From: Paenibacillus sp. CC-CFT747
GTDB taxonomy: Bacteria; Bacillota; Bacilli; Paenibacillales; NBRC-103111
Assembly: GCA_030323305.1 (NCBI GenBank)
Contig: CP106741.1
Coordinates: 6,061,501 to 6,125,500, forward strand
DNA: 64,000 nt
Reading direction: 5' to 3'
Part shown: positions 54,153 to 63,546 of the stretch, piece after piece
How the letters are laid out: each line of letters opens with the position of its first letter
How positions within the stretch are numbered: position 1 is the first letter of the stretch
Program-made: the position numbers and the translations under genes
The notes under the pieces: model-generated
The model's input: the letters and a program-made list of their open reading frames with translations, nothing else
What the model was told of the DNA's origin: nothing
Database searches by the model: none

Positions 54153-54182
54153 TTGACAAGCACATCCGCTTCCTGCTATGAT
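54153..54182 (+). promoter_or_regulatory. Sigma-A promoter of the terC riboswitch transcript
   Basis: TTGACA at 54153-54158, an 18-base spacer, TATGAT at 54177-54182. It is placed just before the riboswitch aptamer. Confidence 0.8.
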
Positions 54183-54203
54183 GATTGTACAATTTCATAC
54201 TTC

Positions 54204-54320
54204 CAAAGGGGAGTAGCTGGTACAGTAAAGCCGTCATTTCGGGAGCAATCCCCGGTTTTATTGGCAACGAAAGTTGTTAGCAAGACCTTTGCCGTTACAT
54301 TAAGCGGTAAGGGTCTTTTT
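54204..54320 (+). ncRNA. yybP-ykoY manganese riboswitch
   Basis: Starts with the conserved AAAGGGGAGTAGC (54205 onward) and ends with GCAAGACCTTTGCC and GGTAAGGGTCTT, the two conserved parts that meet at the metal site. A GC-rich middle stem (54242-54275) lies between. The family senses Mn2+ and controls TerC/MntP-type exporters. The 3' part (AAGACCTTTGCCG/CGGTAAGGGTCTT followed by T5) also folds as a terminator. Confidence 0.9.
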
Positions 54321-54332
54321 GAATAAGATTGG

Positions 54333-54367
54333 GCCTTTACCGCAGATTAATCGGTAAAGGCTTTTTT
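54333..54367 (+). terminator. Second terminator hairpin in terC leader
   Basis: The perfect stem GCCTTTACCG/CGGTAAAGGC has a 9-base loop and is followed by T6. It is 16 bases after the riboswitch hairpin and before the terC ribosome binding site. Its arms closely resemble those of the first hairpin. Confidence 0.8.
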
Positions 54368-54403
54368 AGTTTCTATCTTAGATCGAGAAGAGGAGAGAGG
54401 CGT

Positions 54404-55087
54404 ATGGAGTTTCTAACACCCGAATTTTTTACCGCACTGCTCAGTATCATCATCATTGACCTGGTCCTCGCCGGGGATAACGCCATCGTAATCGGAATGG
54501 CGGCCCGCAACGTTCCGAAGGAGATGCAGAAAAGGGTTATCGCCTGGGGGACACTCGGAGCGATTGTCATCCGGATCGTGGCCACCCTCGCGGTCGCCTG
54601 GCTGCTCAAAATTCCCGGTCTGCTGCTCGTGGGCGGCATCCTGCTTCTCTGGATCTCCTACAAGCTTCTGACGGATAAGAAGGGTCATGAGCTCGAAGCC
54701 AAGACGTCTGTCTGGGATGCGATCAAGACGATCATTATCGCCGACGCGGCCATGGGGATGGACAACGTTCTCGCCGTCGCCGGCGCCGCTCACGGAAGCT
54801 TCCTGCTTGTCATTATTGGTCTGCTCATAAGCATTCCGATCGTCGTCTGGGGCAGCACTTTGTTCGTGAAGATCATCGACCGCTTCCCTGTTGTGATCTA
54901 TGCCGGTGCCGGGATCCTGGCCTATACCGCCGCCAAAATGATCGTGGAGGAGCCGGTGGTGCACGACAACCTGCTCCATCCGGTTTGGGGGAAATGGACG
55001 GTCATTTCTGTTGTCGTTCTCCTCATCCTGGGACTGGGCTATATGCGGAACCGGGTCGGCCGCCGTCAAGAGCTGCCGGATGCCTAA
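54404..55087 (+). CDS. TerC-family metal exporter
   Basis: A 227-residue membrane protein with seven TM helices. The conserved acidic motifs are LVLAGDNAIVIGMA and ADAAMGMDNVLAVAGAAHGS, where Asp residues coordinate the metal. Firmicute members (YceF, YkoY, YjbE) are linked to Mn2+ export or metallation of secreted enzymes. It is downstream of a manganese riboswitch with two terminator hairpins, so expression is expected to rise with Mn2+. Start ATG 54404 has AGGAGAGAGG. Confidence 0.93.
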   Translation: MEFLTPEFFTALLSIIIIDLVLAGDNAIVIGMAARNVPKEMQKRVIAWGTLGAIVIRIVATLAVAWLLKIPGLLLVGGILLLWISYKLLTDKKGHELEAKTSVWDAIKTIIIADAAMGMDNVLAVAGAAHGSFLLVIIGLLISIPIVVWGSTLFVKIIDRFPVVIYAGAGILAYTAAKMIVEEPVVHDNLLHPVWGKWTVISVVVLLILGLGYMRNRVGRRQELPDA

Positions 55088-55120
55088 TCGGATGATGACG
55101 CCCTAGCAGGGCGAACAAGG

Positions 55121-55155
55121 AAAAGCCGGGCTCCTGTCCAAGGAACCCGGCTTTC
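55121..55155 (+). terminator. Terminator after terC
   Basis: The stem AAAGCCGGG/CCCGGCTTT has a 15-base loop. It can also stop the convergent TPP-enzyme gene. Confidence 0.8.
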
Positions 55156-55171
55156 CTTATGGAGCAAGTGC

Positions 55172-56820
55172 TTACAGCTTCGTGTGGGGAGCCATTTCGG
55201 GAGCTGTGATGACCTCGATCAAGAAAGGGACCGGAGAAGAAGATGCCTTCTGGAGAGCTTCCCGGAGGCCCGTCAAGCTGTCCGTTCTCTCCCCGCTCCC
55301 CCGCACGCTTCCGCCAGCTTGGGGAAATCCGGATTCCGGATCGAGCTTCCAAGCGGAGCGAGTCCGGCCTTCTTCATCCGGTTCGCTTCCATGGCGTAGC
55401 TTGCGTTGTTGAGGATCAGGACGGTTAGAGGGAGCATGTGCTCGACGGCCGTGAGAAATTCCATCATCGTCTGAATAGAGCCTCCGTCCCCCGCGATGGC
55501 GAGGACCGGGCGTTCCGGCTGGGCAAGCTTTGCCGCAATGGCGGCCGGAAGCGCGAAGCCCAATGTCCGCCAGCGGCCCGAGACGAGCACGGTCTGGTCC
55601 CGCTTGGCCTGGTAGATCCGATTGAACCAAATGGTGTGATCTCCGGTATCCACAGCGATTACGGCATTCGGTGGAACCGCGTCGGCGATCTCCCGCATGA
55701 TCATCTGGGGAGAGAGCGGATGCGTTTCCCGCGCAGCCTCCATGAGGAGCTGGCTGTTCCATTCCGCCGTAACCCCGGCCGTTCGGCGTACCCATGCGGC
55801 GCGGTCCGCCTGCGGCAGTCTCCGCACCATGGCTAAGAGCTCCGGCAGGCAATCGGCCAGATCTCCTACGATTCCATGGAGAAGCGGATGCCCGACCGCA
55901 AGGTTGGCCGGGGACCGGTCGATCTGGATAAGACGCGCCTGCGTCGGCACGTAATCGTCCGGCCACCAGGTAGCTCCCAGCATGAGGATCAGGTCGCTTT
56001 CCCGCAGAATCACCGTTGCCGCTTCGCTTCCGGCCTGGCCCAGCCCTCCGGCGTACCGGGGGTGATCGTTAGGAAACAGGGGCCTTGCCGGAAGGGTCGT
56101 GATGACGGCCGCCTCCAGCAGCTCCGCCAGGGACAGAACTTCCTCCTTCACCTGCCCGGCTCCGCTTCCTACATAAAGGACCGGCTTCGCGGCCCGGGAA
56201 AGCTCCTCTACCGCTTTTTCCAGTGCTTCCCTGGGGGTGAGCAGCGGCTGATGCAGATAGCTCCCATAAGGGATCGGACGGCCTGTAAGCTTCTGCTCCC
56301 ACACATCTTTGGCAACCGAAAGGTGAGCCGCCTTGCCGTGCAGAAGAGCTTGAACGAGCAGACCGTGTAGCAGCTCCGGCAGTGCCTGCCCGCTCACCAG
56401 CTCGCGGGATTGGTCCGTCAGCGCCTGCATCAAGAGCTGCTGGTTGACGAACTGCTTCGTGCGGGTGCCGTGCTTGGACGTTTCCACCTGACCGGTAATG
56501 GCCAAGACGCCGGCATAATCCATCGCCGCATCCGCCAACCCGTTAACCAGGTTGGCCGCTCCCGGACCGCTCGTCGCCAGGCATACGCCGATCCGGCCCG
56601 TCAGCTTGGCTTCGGCGGACGCCATCAGCGCCGCGGCTCCTTCGTGGCGGCAGGCTATGTAACGGATGGCGGAGCTGCGGCTGAGCTCGTCTAGAAACCG
56701 CAGATTGGCATCCCCGATTACGCCGTAGATCCGCTTAACGCCCCAAGCCTCCAGCTGGGCAATAAGGTAACCGGCGACCGTCAGGTCTTCCCCTGGCATG
56801 CCGTTTCCGTTATGCTTCAA
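55172..56820 (-). CDS. Thiamine-diphosphate enzyme, pyruvate oxidase/acetolactate synthase-like (one frameshift)
   Basis: About 550 residues in the three-domain fold of ThDP decarboxylases/oxidases. The catalytic Glu is in YIACRHEGAAALMASAEA and the ThDP/Mg motif is LAIAGDGGSIQTMMEFLT...NNASYAMEAN. The central domain binds FAD in oxidases, but flavin use cannot be read. The last 45 residues are shifted; adding one C to the C4 run 55291-55294 gives SLTGLREALQKASSS and the end APEMAPHTKL. Closest by feel to YdaP-like pyruvate oxidases; acetolactate synthase is the alternative. Monocistronic. Confidence 0.85.
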
Positions 56821-56955
56821 GTAGATCCTCTCCTGTCGATGAATTTTCTCCGCTTCTAGCTTTCTCCAAGGAAGGGGCGGCCATTCTTATGACCGGACAG
56901 GCTAGCTTAACAAGTGCCTAACGATATTCCATACCATAAAGAGGTGAAACGCTCC

Positions 56956-57135
56956 TTGGATTACGGGTTAATCGTCACGTTTATCATCGTCTCCTTCTGC
57001 CTGGCCCTCCTTCTCATTATCAAAAAAGACACCCTGGCGCCGCAGGCCCGCCGCCCGCTCGCCTTGATCGCGCTCGTCATGATCGTGGTTTCTTTCTTCC
57101 TGCTCATGTACACGATTCTTAACGCCGGCCGTTAA
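56956..57135 (+). CDS. Small membrane protein with two TM helices
   Basis: A 59-residue protein: TM1 LIVTFIIVSFCLALLLIIKK and TM2 LIALVMIVVSFFLLMYTIL, joined by a short basic loop. The start is most likely TTG 56956 (MDYGLIV), eight bases after AGAGGTG; an upstream in-frame extension has no ribosome binding site. It resembles small Bacillales proteins such as YvyI/YtzI types only in topology. The function is unknown. Confidence 0.6.
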   Translation: MDYGLIVTFIIVSFCLALLLIIKKDTLAPQARRPLALIALVMIVVSFFLLMYTILNAGR

Positions 57136-57353
57136 TGGCACCCTAACGCGAAGGTTTACTGGAAATCTTCCCCGGCTTCGCCTTATAATTAAAGGAACGG
57201 CCGCCCATACTAAGCCAAAAAGCTTAGGAGAATGCCATAATGCGGATTATCCCCGTTCTGGTTACGGTATGCCTGCTCGGCAGCACCGTTGCGGTATCAT
57301 CCGCCGGCGGGCGGGCGGCGCCTCAGTCCATCAACCAATCAAGGAGGGTTCCC

Positions 57354-59144
57354 ATGAATCAAGTAGCAAAACGCTCAGACGTATCGAAGGAGCACCAATG
57401 GAAGCTGGAGGACCTGTTTACCGACCAGCAAGCATGGGACCGGGAATACCAAGAAGTCAAAGACCTGCTGAAGAAAGTGGAGCCTTACCAGGGCAAGCTG
57501 AACGAGGCCCATGCCATCAAAGAATGCTTCGCGCTCGAGGATGAGATCTCCGTACATACCGAACGCTTATACGTATACGCCAACATGAAGCACCATGAGG
57601 ATACCGCGGAGCCCTCGTTCCAGGCGTTGTCCGAGAAGTCCCGAAAGCTCAGTGTCGAAGTGAGCGAAGCGCTGTCTTTCGTGACGCCGGAAATTTTGAG
57701 CTTGTCCGAAGCCAAGCTGAAGGAACTGATGGAGAATCCGGACCTGAGCTTCTACAAGCGGACGCTGGAGGAAATGATCCGCCAGAAGCCGCACGTTCTC
57801 AGCAAGTCTGAAGAAGCCCTTCTGGCCCAAGTAGGAAACCTCTCCCAGGCCCCGGGCACCATCTTCGGAATGCTCAACAATGCGGACATGAAGTTCCCGA
57901 AGATCAAGAATGAAGAAGGCAAGGAAGTCGAGCTTACCCACGGCAGCTACATCCAGTTTCTGGAGAGCAAGGACCGGGATGTGCGCCGGAATGCGTTCGA
58001 AGCGGTGTATGCCACCTACGCCAAGCAGAAGAACACGATCGGGGCCACGCTCAGCGCCAACATTTCCAAAAATATTTTTTATGCCAAAGCCCGTAAGTAT
58101 CCTTCCGTTCTCGAAATGTCCCTCTACGGAGATAACATTCCGAAGGAAGTATACACGAATCTTATCGATACGATTCACGAGTCCCTGCCGCTTCTGCAGC
58201 GCTACATGAACCTCCGCAAGAAGCTCCTGAAGGTCGACGAGCTTCATATGTATGACCTGTTCGCTCCCCTTGTGGAGGAATTCAAGTGGGACATCAACTA
58301 CCAGCAGGCGACGGAGATGGTGCAGGACAGCTTGAAGCCGCTCGGCGACGATTACCTGAAGGTTCTGCAGAGCGGATTCGAGAACGGCTGGATCGACATC
58401 TACGAGAACGAGGGCAAACGAAGCGGGGCCTACAGCTGGGGAGCCTACGGCACTCATCCTTATGTGCTGCTGAACCACAAGGACAACCTGAACAGCATGT
58501 TCACGCTTGCCCATGAGATGGGCCATGCCCTGCACTCCTACCTGTCCGACGAGAATCAGGAGTACCGGTACGCGCAGTATACGATCTTTCTTGCCGAAGT
58601 GGCCTCTACGCTGAATGAAGCCCTTCTCATGGATTATCTGCTGAAGAAGACGACCGATCCGAAGGCCAAAATGTACCTGCTCACCTACTATGCCGATCAA
58701 TTCCGCACGACCGTGTTCCGTCAAACCATGTTCGCAGAGTTCGAGAAGATTACGCACGAGAGAGCCGAAGCGGGCGATTCGCTTACTCCTCAGGAGCTGA
58801 GCAAAATCTACTACGACCTGAACTTGCTGTATCACGGCAAAGGAATGGTCGTCGACAAGGACATCGAGATGGAATGGGCGCGCATTCCCCATTTCTACAA
58901 CAGCTTCTATGTCTACAAATACGCGACGGGCTTCTCCGCGGCCACGAGCTTCGCGAAGCAGATTCTGGACGAAGGCCAGCCGGCCGTCGACCGCTACCTC
59001 GGGTTCCTGAAGAGCGGCGGAAGCGACTATTCCATCAACATCCTGCAGCGTGCGGGTGTCGACATGTCGTCGCCGGAGCCGATCAAGCAGGCGATGAGCG
59101 TGTTCAAGAGCCTTATCGAGCAGATGGAAGACCTGACGAAATAA
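57354..59144 (+). CDS. pepF: Oligoendopeptidase F
   Basis: A zinc metallopeptidase of the M3B family, 596 residues, cleaving medium peptides in the cytoplasm. The zinc motif is LAHEMGHALHSYL (HExxH), and the third ligand Glu is in YTIFLAEVASTLNEALL. PHVLSKSEEALLAQVGNLSQ is a typical PepF block. I start at ATG 57354 with AAGGAGGG seven bases before. An upstream in-frame ATG (57240) with its own AGGAG would add a signal-peptide-like stretch; see the finding. The gene ends with a terminator. Confidence 0.94.
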   Translation: MNQVAKRSDVSKEHQWKLEDLFTDQQAWDREYQEVKDLLKKVEPYQGKLNEAHAIKECFALEDEISVHTERLYVYANMKHHEDTAEPSFQALSEKSRKLSVEVSEALSFVTPEILSLSEAKLKELMENPDLSFYKRTLEEMIRQKPHVLSKSEEALLAQVGNLSQAPGTIFGMLNNADMKFPKIKNEEGKEVELTHGSYIQFLESKDRDVRRNAFEAVYATYAKQKNTIGATLSANISKNIFYAKARKYPSVLEMSLYGDNIPKEVYTNLIDTIHESLPLLQRYMNLRKKLLKVDELHMYDLFAPLVEEFKWDINYQQATEMVQDSLKPLGDDYLKVLQSGFENGWIDIYENEGKRSGAYSWGAYGTHPYVLLNHKDNLNSMFTLAHEMGHALHSYLSDENQEYRYAQYTIFLAEVASTLNEALLMDYLLKKTTDPKAKMYLLTYYADQFRTTVFRQTMFAEFEKITHERAEAGDSLTPQELSKIYYDLNLLYHGKGMVVDKDIEMEWARIPHFYNSFYVYKYATGFSAATSFAKQILDEGQPAVDRYLGFLKSGGSDYSINILQRAGVDMSSPEPIKQAMSVFKSLIEQMEDLTK

Positions 59145-59175
59145 GCGGTGGATCCCGCGCCATAAGAGGTTCCCG

Positions 59176-59206
59176 CCCTTCCGGTCCTAACGACGGAAGG
59201 GTTTTG
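59176..59206 (+). terminator. Terminator after pepF
   Basis: The stem CCCTTCCG/CGGAAGGG has a 10-base loop and is followed by TTTTG. Confidence 0.85.
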
Positions 59207-59317
59207 TTCCGTTAGGGAGGCGAATCCTTGCGGTCTCTGCAACAATAACCGCTCTGCCAACGTTTAGAGGGCAGATGGACAATTTTTCCTACCCTTTAAA
59301 GAAAGAAGTGAACGGCC

Positions 59318-61688
59318 ATGAGACGAATATGGATGGTACCGGCTTTATCCGCCGCCCTGCTGCTGACGTCCAGTGCCTCCCCCGCCCCGCCGGCAGCGGC
59401 CGGCCCGGGCAGCGAGTATACCCTGCTCCTGGAAGGAGCGGCTATGACGCTGGACGCCTCCCTAAGCTGATGAACGGGACGATGATGGTTCCCCTGCGCA
59501 ACCTGGCGGAAGCGGCTGGAGCCGAAGTGGAATGGAACCATAAGGAACAAAGCGTCACCGCCGTTAAAGGAGATACGTCGGTTAAGCTGACGATCGGCAG
59601 CACGTCGGCCGTTCGTAACGGCTCTCCTTGGACGCTGGGCGCCGCCCCTGTGCTGGAAGGCAGCCGGACCTTCGTCCCTCTGAGATTCTTCAGCGAAGCG
59701 TTCGGCTACATCGTCAAGTGGGACGGCATCCGCAAGCAGGTCACGATCGACAGCGATGCGGGTCTTCTCCCGATCGTCGGTAGCTATGACAACTTGAAGA
59801 AGCTGGTCGGTGAGTCCATGACCGAAGGGCCAGTGCCTGCAAGGGCCGCAGAGAAAAGCATTTCCGCCGATTCGGCGGCAAGCGGTTCGACGGCTGCCCG
59901 CGCCCCTTCCCCATCCTCTGCGGGCCCGGATTATTCGGGCACGAACGTACAAGCAGAAGGGGTCGATGAAGCGGACATCGTCAAGACCGATGGAAACTAC
60001 CTGTACCAGGTCAACGCCAACCGGGTGTTCATCGCCCGGGCTTCCGGGGAATTGAAGCTTTCTTCCACCATTGAGCTGGGAGGGGAATTCCAGCCGCGGG
60101 AACTTTATGTGGACGGAAACCGGCTTCTCGTCCTCGGGACCTCTTTTGCGAAACCGATGGACGTCCCTGCTCCTAACGCAAAAAAATGATCATGCCGGTA
60201 AGAAGCGGCACAACCAAAGTGCTTGTCTATGACACCGCAGACAAAACGAAGCCGGTTCTGAGCCGGGAAGTGGAGCTGGAAGGGAATTACCTCTCTTCCC
60301 GAAAGGTAGGCTCGTCGGTTTACCTGATTGCGAACCGTTTTCTTGACCTATACTCGATTCAACAAGAACAAGGAGAACAGCCCGCTCCCCTCTTCCGTGA
60401 CAGTGCGGTTTCTTCGCAATGGGAATCCGTCGGCTATGACCGAATCCGCTATTTCCCCGACTCGCTTAAGAACAGCTACTTGATGGTTGCCGGCTTTGAC
60501 CTCGACCGGCCGGATCAGAAGGCTGACGTCCAGTCCTACCTGGGCTCCGGACAGAATGTGTATGCCTCGGCTGATCATCTGTATGTGGCCGTTTCCCCAT
60601 ACGGCGGTCCTGTCCGAATCCTGCCTATGGTTAAGCGCCCGGCGAGTTCCTCCCCAGCCAGCCCGTCCGCTGAGCAGCCTCCCGTCCCGGAGCAGACGAC
60701 TTCGCTCTACAAGTTCCGTCTGGATCAGGGAAGCCTGAGGTTCGCAGGTACGGGCAAGGTGCCCGGCTCGGTGCTCAACCAATTTTCCATGGATGAACGG
60801 GACGGCTACTTCCGGATAGCCACCACCAAGGGAGACATGTGGGCCCAAGGGGAGCAGACCTCCAAGAACAATGTGTACGTGCTCGACGAATCCTTGACAG
60901 TGACAGGCAAGCTCGAGGATCTGGCTCCAGGTGAACGAATCTACTCCGTCCGTTTCCTGGGGAACCGAGCCTATATGGTCACCTTCCGCAAGGTGGATCC
61001 GCTTTTCGCCATCGACCTGTCGGATCCCCAGTCACCGAAGGTGCTCGGGAGCCTCAAGATCCCGGGCTACAGCGATTACCTGCATCCGTACGATGAAACC
61101 CATCTGATCGGGTTCGGCAAGGATACGATCGAGGCCGCCGTGGAGAATCCCTTCCCGGGTCAGGATTCCACCCAAGCCTTCTACCAGGGGATGAAGCTTG
61201 CCATGTTCGACGTGTCAGATGTGGCCCACCCGGTGGAGCTCTTCAAGGAAGCCATCGGCGACCGGGGAACCGATTCGGAGCTTTTGCACAACCATAAGGC
61301 CCTCCTTTTCTCCAAGGAGAAGAACCTGATGGCTTTCCCGGTTACCGTAGCCAAGATCAACCCGAAGCAGACACCGAATCAGCCGGCAGGCTTCCCCGCC
61401 TACGGAGAATTTGCCTACCAGGGAGCATACGTTTACGGCATCGATCTGCAGAAAGGCTTTACGTTGAAAGGAAAGATCACGCACCTGACGGAAGAGGACA
61501 TCGCCAAAGCAGGACAAGGTGGAGGCGAGTGGAACAAGTATATCAACCGGATCCTCTATAGCGGAACCAATCTGTATACCTTCTCCCCTTCCGAAATCCG
61601 CTCGAACGACATGGGCAGCCTGCAGCCGAACGGAAGCCTGAAGCTTCCCGCCGCCGTTATGCCGGAAACGGGCATTCCGATCGACTGA
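59318..61688 (+). CDS. Secreted beta-propeller protein with copper-amine-oxidase N domain (two frameshifts)
   Basis: An exported protein of about 790 residues. Signal peptide RRIWMVPALSAALLLTSSAS, then a CuAO-N domain (GTMMVPLRNLAEAAGAEVEW; RTFVPLRFFSEAFGYIVKWD). A linker leads to the PF09826-type beta-propeller that starts at VDEADIVKTDGNYLYQV and includes GNRAYMVTFRKVDPLFAIDL. The frame is broken at C3 59460-59462 and A7 60180-60186; one base each restores it. Probable role is a surface/periplasmic-space sensor or scaffold. Two other genes in the window carry comparable CuAO-N or exported-propeller domains. It is transcribed alone. Confidence 0.85.
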
Positions 61689-61742
61689 GGACTTCATGAA
61701 AGCAGCGAGAATTGCTGAGAGGAAAAGCCGTTTCGAAAAGTC

Positions 61743-61780
61743 AAAAAGCGAAGAACCTTTGCCGGTTCTCCGCTTTTTTT
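61743..61780 (+). terminator. Terminator after beta-propeller gene
   Basis: The stem AAAAGCG-AAGAACC/GGTTCT-CCGCTTTT has a 6-base loop and is followed by T7. Confidence 0.85.
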
Positions 61781-61858
61781 GTTTTCTTCGCGTTCTTGAA
61801 ACCCCTTACAGCGCATATCCATTACTCAATCGGTTATCCCGAATAAGGAGATGGGATT

Positions 61859-62017
61859 ATGCTGGCTTTTGTCCTGTTGACGCTGCTCTTTCTGTTGTTC
61901 CTCGGGGGCTTGTGCCTGCTGCTCTACCGAAGGATCAAACGGGATTCCTACGAGTACGACTCCCTGCATCTGTGGGAAACGAAGAAGGCGGACAAGAAAA
62001 AATTCGAGCTCCACTGA
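61859..62017 (+). CDS. Small single-TM protein
   Basis: A 52-residue ORF with an excellent AAGGAG site eight bases before the ATG. Residues 2-22 form one TM helix (LAFVLLTLLFLLFLGGLCLL), followed by a basic stop-transfer (YRRIKRD) and a charged cytoplasmic tail ending KKKFELH. No family is known to me. It lies between a terminator and the convergent GNAT gene. Confidence 0.6.
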   Translation: MLAFVLLTLLFLLFLGGLCLLLYRRIKRDSYEYDSLHLWETKKADKKKFELH

Positions 62018-62030
62018 AGGCCGGACAGGC

Positions 62031-62572
62031 TCACTCCATGCTGTCGTTGGTGACCGCATAGATCCGATGGTCCTCCCATTGGCCGTGGATCCTTAGGTAT
62101 TTCACCGCCAGCCCCTCCAGCCGGAAGCCCGCTTTCTCCACCACCCGGATCGAAGGCCGGTTCCAAGGCATGATGGCCGCCTGCACCCGGTGAAGACCGG
62201 CTTCCCCGAACGCAAAGGCGACCGCTTGGCGAACCGCCTCGGTCGCAAACCCTTTTCCGTTGTGCGCGGAATCGATGAAATAGCCTAGATTGGCGTTCTG
62301 CCAAGCCCCCGCACGACGGACGAGAGGGCGACCCTCCCGATCAGCTCCCCGCTTTCCACAAGACAAACGGCGAAGGCGTACTCTTCGTCTTTTTCCCAAC
62401 CCGCCAGGCTGCGCTCCAGCTGCTCCCGCTGTCCCTCCAGCGTATAAAAGGATTCCGGACGAACGGGATCATACGGCGCCATAAACGTCCGGTTGCGCAA
62501 GCGGAGATCCAGCTGGGCCGGAGCATCGGAAGGCTCGTATTTCCGGATGTAGACAGAGGTATTCGTATCCAT
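62031..62572 (-). CDS. GNAT acetyltransferase, RimJ/RimL type (one frameshift)
   Basis: An acetyl-CoA dependent N-acetyltransferase of about 181 residues. The fold runs YIRKYEPSDAPAQLDLRLRN, VCLVESGELIGRVAL, then NANLGYFIDSAHNGKGFATE with the CoA-binding NGKGFATEAVR loop, and MPWNRPSIRVVEKAGFRLEG. The frame breaks at C5 62306-62310; one extra base gives VVRGAWQNANLGYF. The substrate may be a ribosomal protein N-terminus or an antibiotic amine; it cannot be decided. It is 17 bases after the DUF92 gene, on the same strand. Confidence 0.88.
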
Positions 62573-62588
62573 AAAGGGACTCCTTTCC

Positions 62589-63432
62589 TCAAAGCAGAAG
62601 CCGGTAGATGACCGCTCCCGCCGCCCCGCCCAAGAGCGAGCTGATGATATTCACCGCATCGTTATTCATCCACCGCCAGCCATGTGTGAAAACAGCTGAA
62701 CGGCCGCAGTGGGAGGTCTTCTCCACCGTCCGGCCGCAGACCACGCACCGGTACATCCGCTGCCATTTCGCGCCAAGCAAAGAATCGGAGAAGGCTCCGA
62801 CGAGCCCACCGGCCAGGGCGGCGGCGAAGCAGAGAACGGCCGAAAGACCTGATGGCAGACCGGCCCAGGCGGGATCCGGGTAAAGGAGGAGCAGCAAGAA
62901 GGATGTCGCGCCGATAAAAGGCTTCCGGCTGCCGCCGCCCCGCTGCCCAGCAAGGTGATTCCGCCCGAGGTGCCCGGCGCGACCACTCGGCCCGTCAGGA
63001 TCGACCGGGGCGGCCGGCGGCTCAAGCCGCCGACTTCCGTCGCCCATGTATCGGCATTGACGGAAGCCATCACCCCGAGGAAGGCGGCCAGCCAAACCGG
63101 ATCCGGCCACATGGCCTGCGCCACGCATAGAAGAGCCGCCGGCAGCCCGTTCGCCGCCACTTGGCCGGCGTCGCGCCGGCCGGATTTCTCGTATCCTTCC
63201 TCTGCCGTGCTTTTCGCCTTCTTCTTCCATCGGGACAGCAGCGTCGACGAGAGGAAAAAGCCAGCAGCGCCCCGAACCAAACGGGGCTTCCCAAGGCATA
63301 AAGCAGCGTCCCGACGACGATCGCCGCCGCCCAGCCTGATGCCGACAAGGACCGTTTGGCATAGGCCAGCCCTCCGATCAACGTGCTTCCGGCAAGGCCG
63401 ACCAGCCAATCTCCCGCTTCGTTCAAGATCAT
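62589..63432 (-). CDS. DUF92 integral membrane protein (two frameshifts)
   Basis: About 280 residues with six TM helices. Family blocks are LIGGLAYAKRSLSASGWAAA, DTWATEVGGLSRRPPRSILT, VAPGTSGGITLLG and GGLVGAFSDSLLGAKWQRMY. The Asp residues of NADTWATE and FSDSLLGA are invariant in the family, which resembles CDP-alcohol/phytol kinase-like membrane enzymes (VTE6-related). The frame is restored by one base at A5 63255-63259 and A4 62916-62919. GGAGGA touches the ATG; the TTG at codon 3 has better spacing. Confidence 0.83.
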
Positions 63433-63483
63433 TCCTCCTGTTCTTCTCCTGGAACGGTCCGTAGGGCAGCACCCCGTCCGGAC

Positions 63484-63516
63484 AAAAAAGCAGCGGTAGG
63501 CATGAGCCCCGCTGCC
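63484..63516 (-). terminator. Terminator of the FAH-family gene
   Basis: Read leftward: GCAGCGG, a 12-base loop, CCGCTGC, then T6. Confidence 0.85.
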
Positions 63517-63546
63517 GGGTTATTTCTTGGAAGCCTTCTGACGAAA

